Part shown: in pieces, positions 63,404 through 64,000 of the stretch
Layout: every line of letters starts with the position of its first letter
How positions within the stretch are numbered: position 1 is the stretch's first letter
Assembly: GCA_032716605.1 (NCBI GenBank)
Contig: CM064519.1
Span: 14,774,399-14,838,398, forward strand
DNA: 64,000 nucleotides
Direction: 5' to 3'
DNA from: Paralithodes platypus
Taxonomy: Eukaryota; Arthropoda; Malacostraca; Decapoda; Lithodidae
Notes under the pieces: model-generated
Databases searched by the model: none
Told to the model about the DNA's origin: nothing
Seen by the model: only the letters and a program-made list of their open reading frames with translations
Position numbers and translations under genes: made by a program

Positions 63404-64000
63404 GTACGTGAAGATAATTTTCCTATGGTGGTACATTAACGGGGACTAATAGCTATAATTAAGAACCCATTTGATTATGTATCGAACCCAAAAGAGAATA
63501 ATACAATGATTTCTCAGATAATCCAGAATGTGAGCTTAGTATAGTCTGTTCACTATAATTAGGCCAGAAACCCTGACCAATATCTTTTTACAACTTAAAA
63601 AATGTTAGAGCGAACGGGTTATCATAAAATTCCACTCCTATATACTGGTTGATTTTTCCCAAATGATAGAAATGTTAATTTGATTGCTCTAGACCTTCTT
63701 GAGTTATAATAGGTTAGTGGTAAACCTTTCTGGCCTAAATAAAGTGAATGGACTATAGATTCAAATATTCAAATGGATGCATGCTTATTATTGCTGAGTA
63801 GTGTACAGCCGCCGACACACCTATAGTCGGTTTGATATCAGGTGGCGGTAATTTGAACCCTTTAGCAACTGGTTTCTCGATACTTCACTCATTCAGTACC
63901 GGTAACGTCTTATACTGTATATGTGATTTCGGCTACATTTATTAGATTTTATTAAACTTTGGAAGGATATATGGTAGCTAAAAGGATTAAATTAGATAGT
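63404..64000 (+). other. Gene C intron 2, partial
   Basis: Contains fold-back family 4 (63533-63767) and, at the very end (63885-64000), the left part of a family 3 MITE (CATTCAGTACCGGTAACGTC). No exon equal to the second coding exons of A and B is seen. Confidence 0.65.
63533..63767. mobile_element. Fold-back element family 4 (most complete copy)
   Basis: CTATAATTAGGCCAGAAACC on the left pairs with the inverted CTTTCTGGCCTAAATAAAG on the right. ATAGTCTGTTCACT pairs with AGTGAATGGACTATAG. Arms are 40-50 bp and total length about 235 bp. Confidence 0.7.

Overview
This is a eukaryotic window, almost certainly from an arthropod and probably a decapod crustacean. The genes have canonical GT-AG introns. 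Several families of non-LTR retrotransposons are present, along with a tRNA-derived SINE, an interstitial TTAGG telomere-type repeat and a very heavy load of (AT)n, (CA)n and (CT)n microsatellites and minisatellites. The species assignment is an inference from repeat style only; nothing in the window proves it. No prokaryotic features are present.

The real gene content is one tandem cluster of paralogous, multi-exon, secreted-protein genes, all on the + strand. Gene A has its TATA box at 17596, ATG at 22024 and stop at 28788. Gene B has its TATA box at 33464, ATG at 36703 and stop at 41845. Gene C has a probable promoter near 61594 and its ATG at 63296, and runs off the right edge. A and B share an untranslated first exon, six coding exons with every intron in phase 0, and a conserved 3' UTR end. 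Both encode a signal peptide, a domain with two cysteines, a Pro/Asn-rich linker, an RKKR furin-type site created across an exon junction, an N-glycosylation sequon (NFT) and an 80-residue C-terminal exon that is about 77% identical between the two. I cannot place the protein in a named family. It looks like a rapidly duplicating hemolymph or extracellular protein whose precursor is cleaved.

Layout: 1-17500 holds minisatellites, a SINE, MITEs, LINE fragments and a nearly full-length CR1/L2-type LINE (12.6-16.7 kb) with one frameshift. 17.6-30.0 kb is gene A. 30-33.4 kb is repeats. 33.4-42.4 kb is gene B. 42.4-61.6 kb is a gene-free block with very large tandem arrays (45.2-49.0 kb, 53.1-53.6 kb) and a rearranged LINE cluster (54.6-57.6 kb and 59.7-60.7 kb). 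61.6-64.0 kb is the start of gene C.

Between and inside the genes lie at least four families of short fold-back elements. Three have TTAA at their outer ends, the target site expected of piggyBac-type transposition, and they often abut one another at a shared TTAA. Several minisatellites appear to have been born by tandem expansion of MITE-internal sequence. Tandem duplications also copy splice sites: five successive acceptors before exon 5 of gene A, and a series of degenerate donors after exon 1 of gene C.
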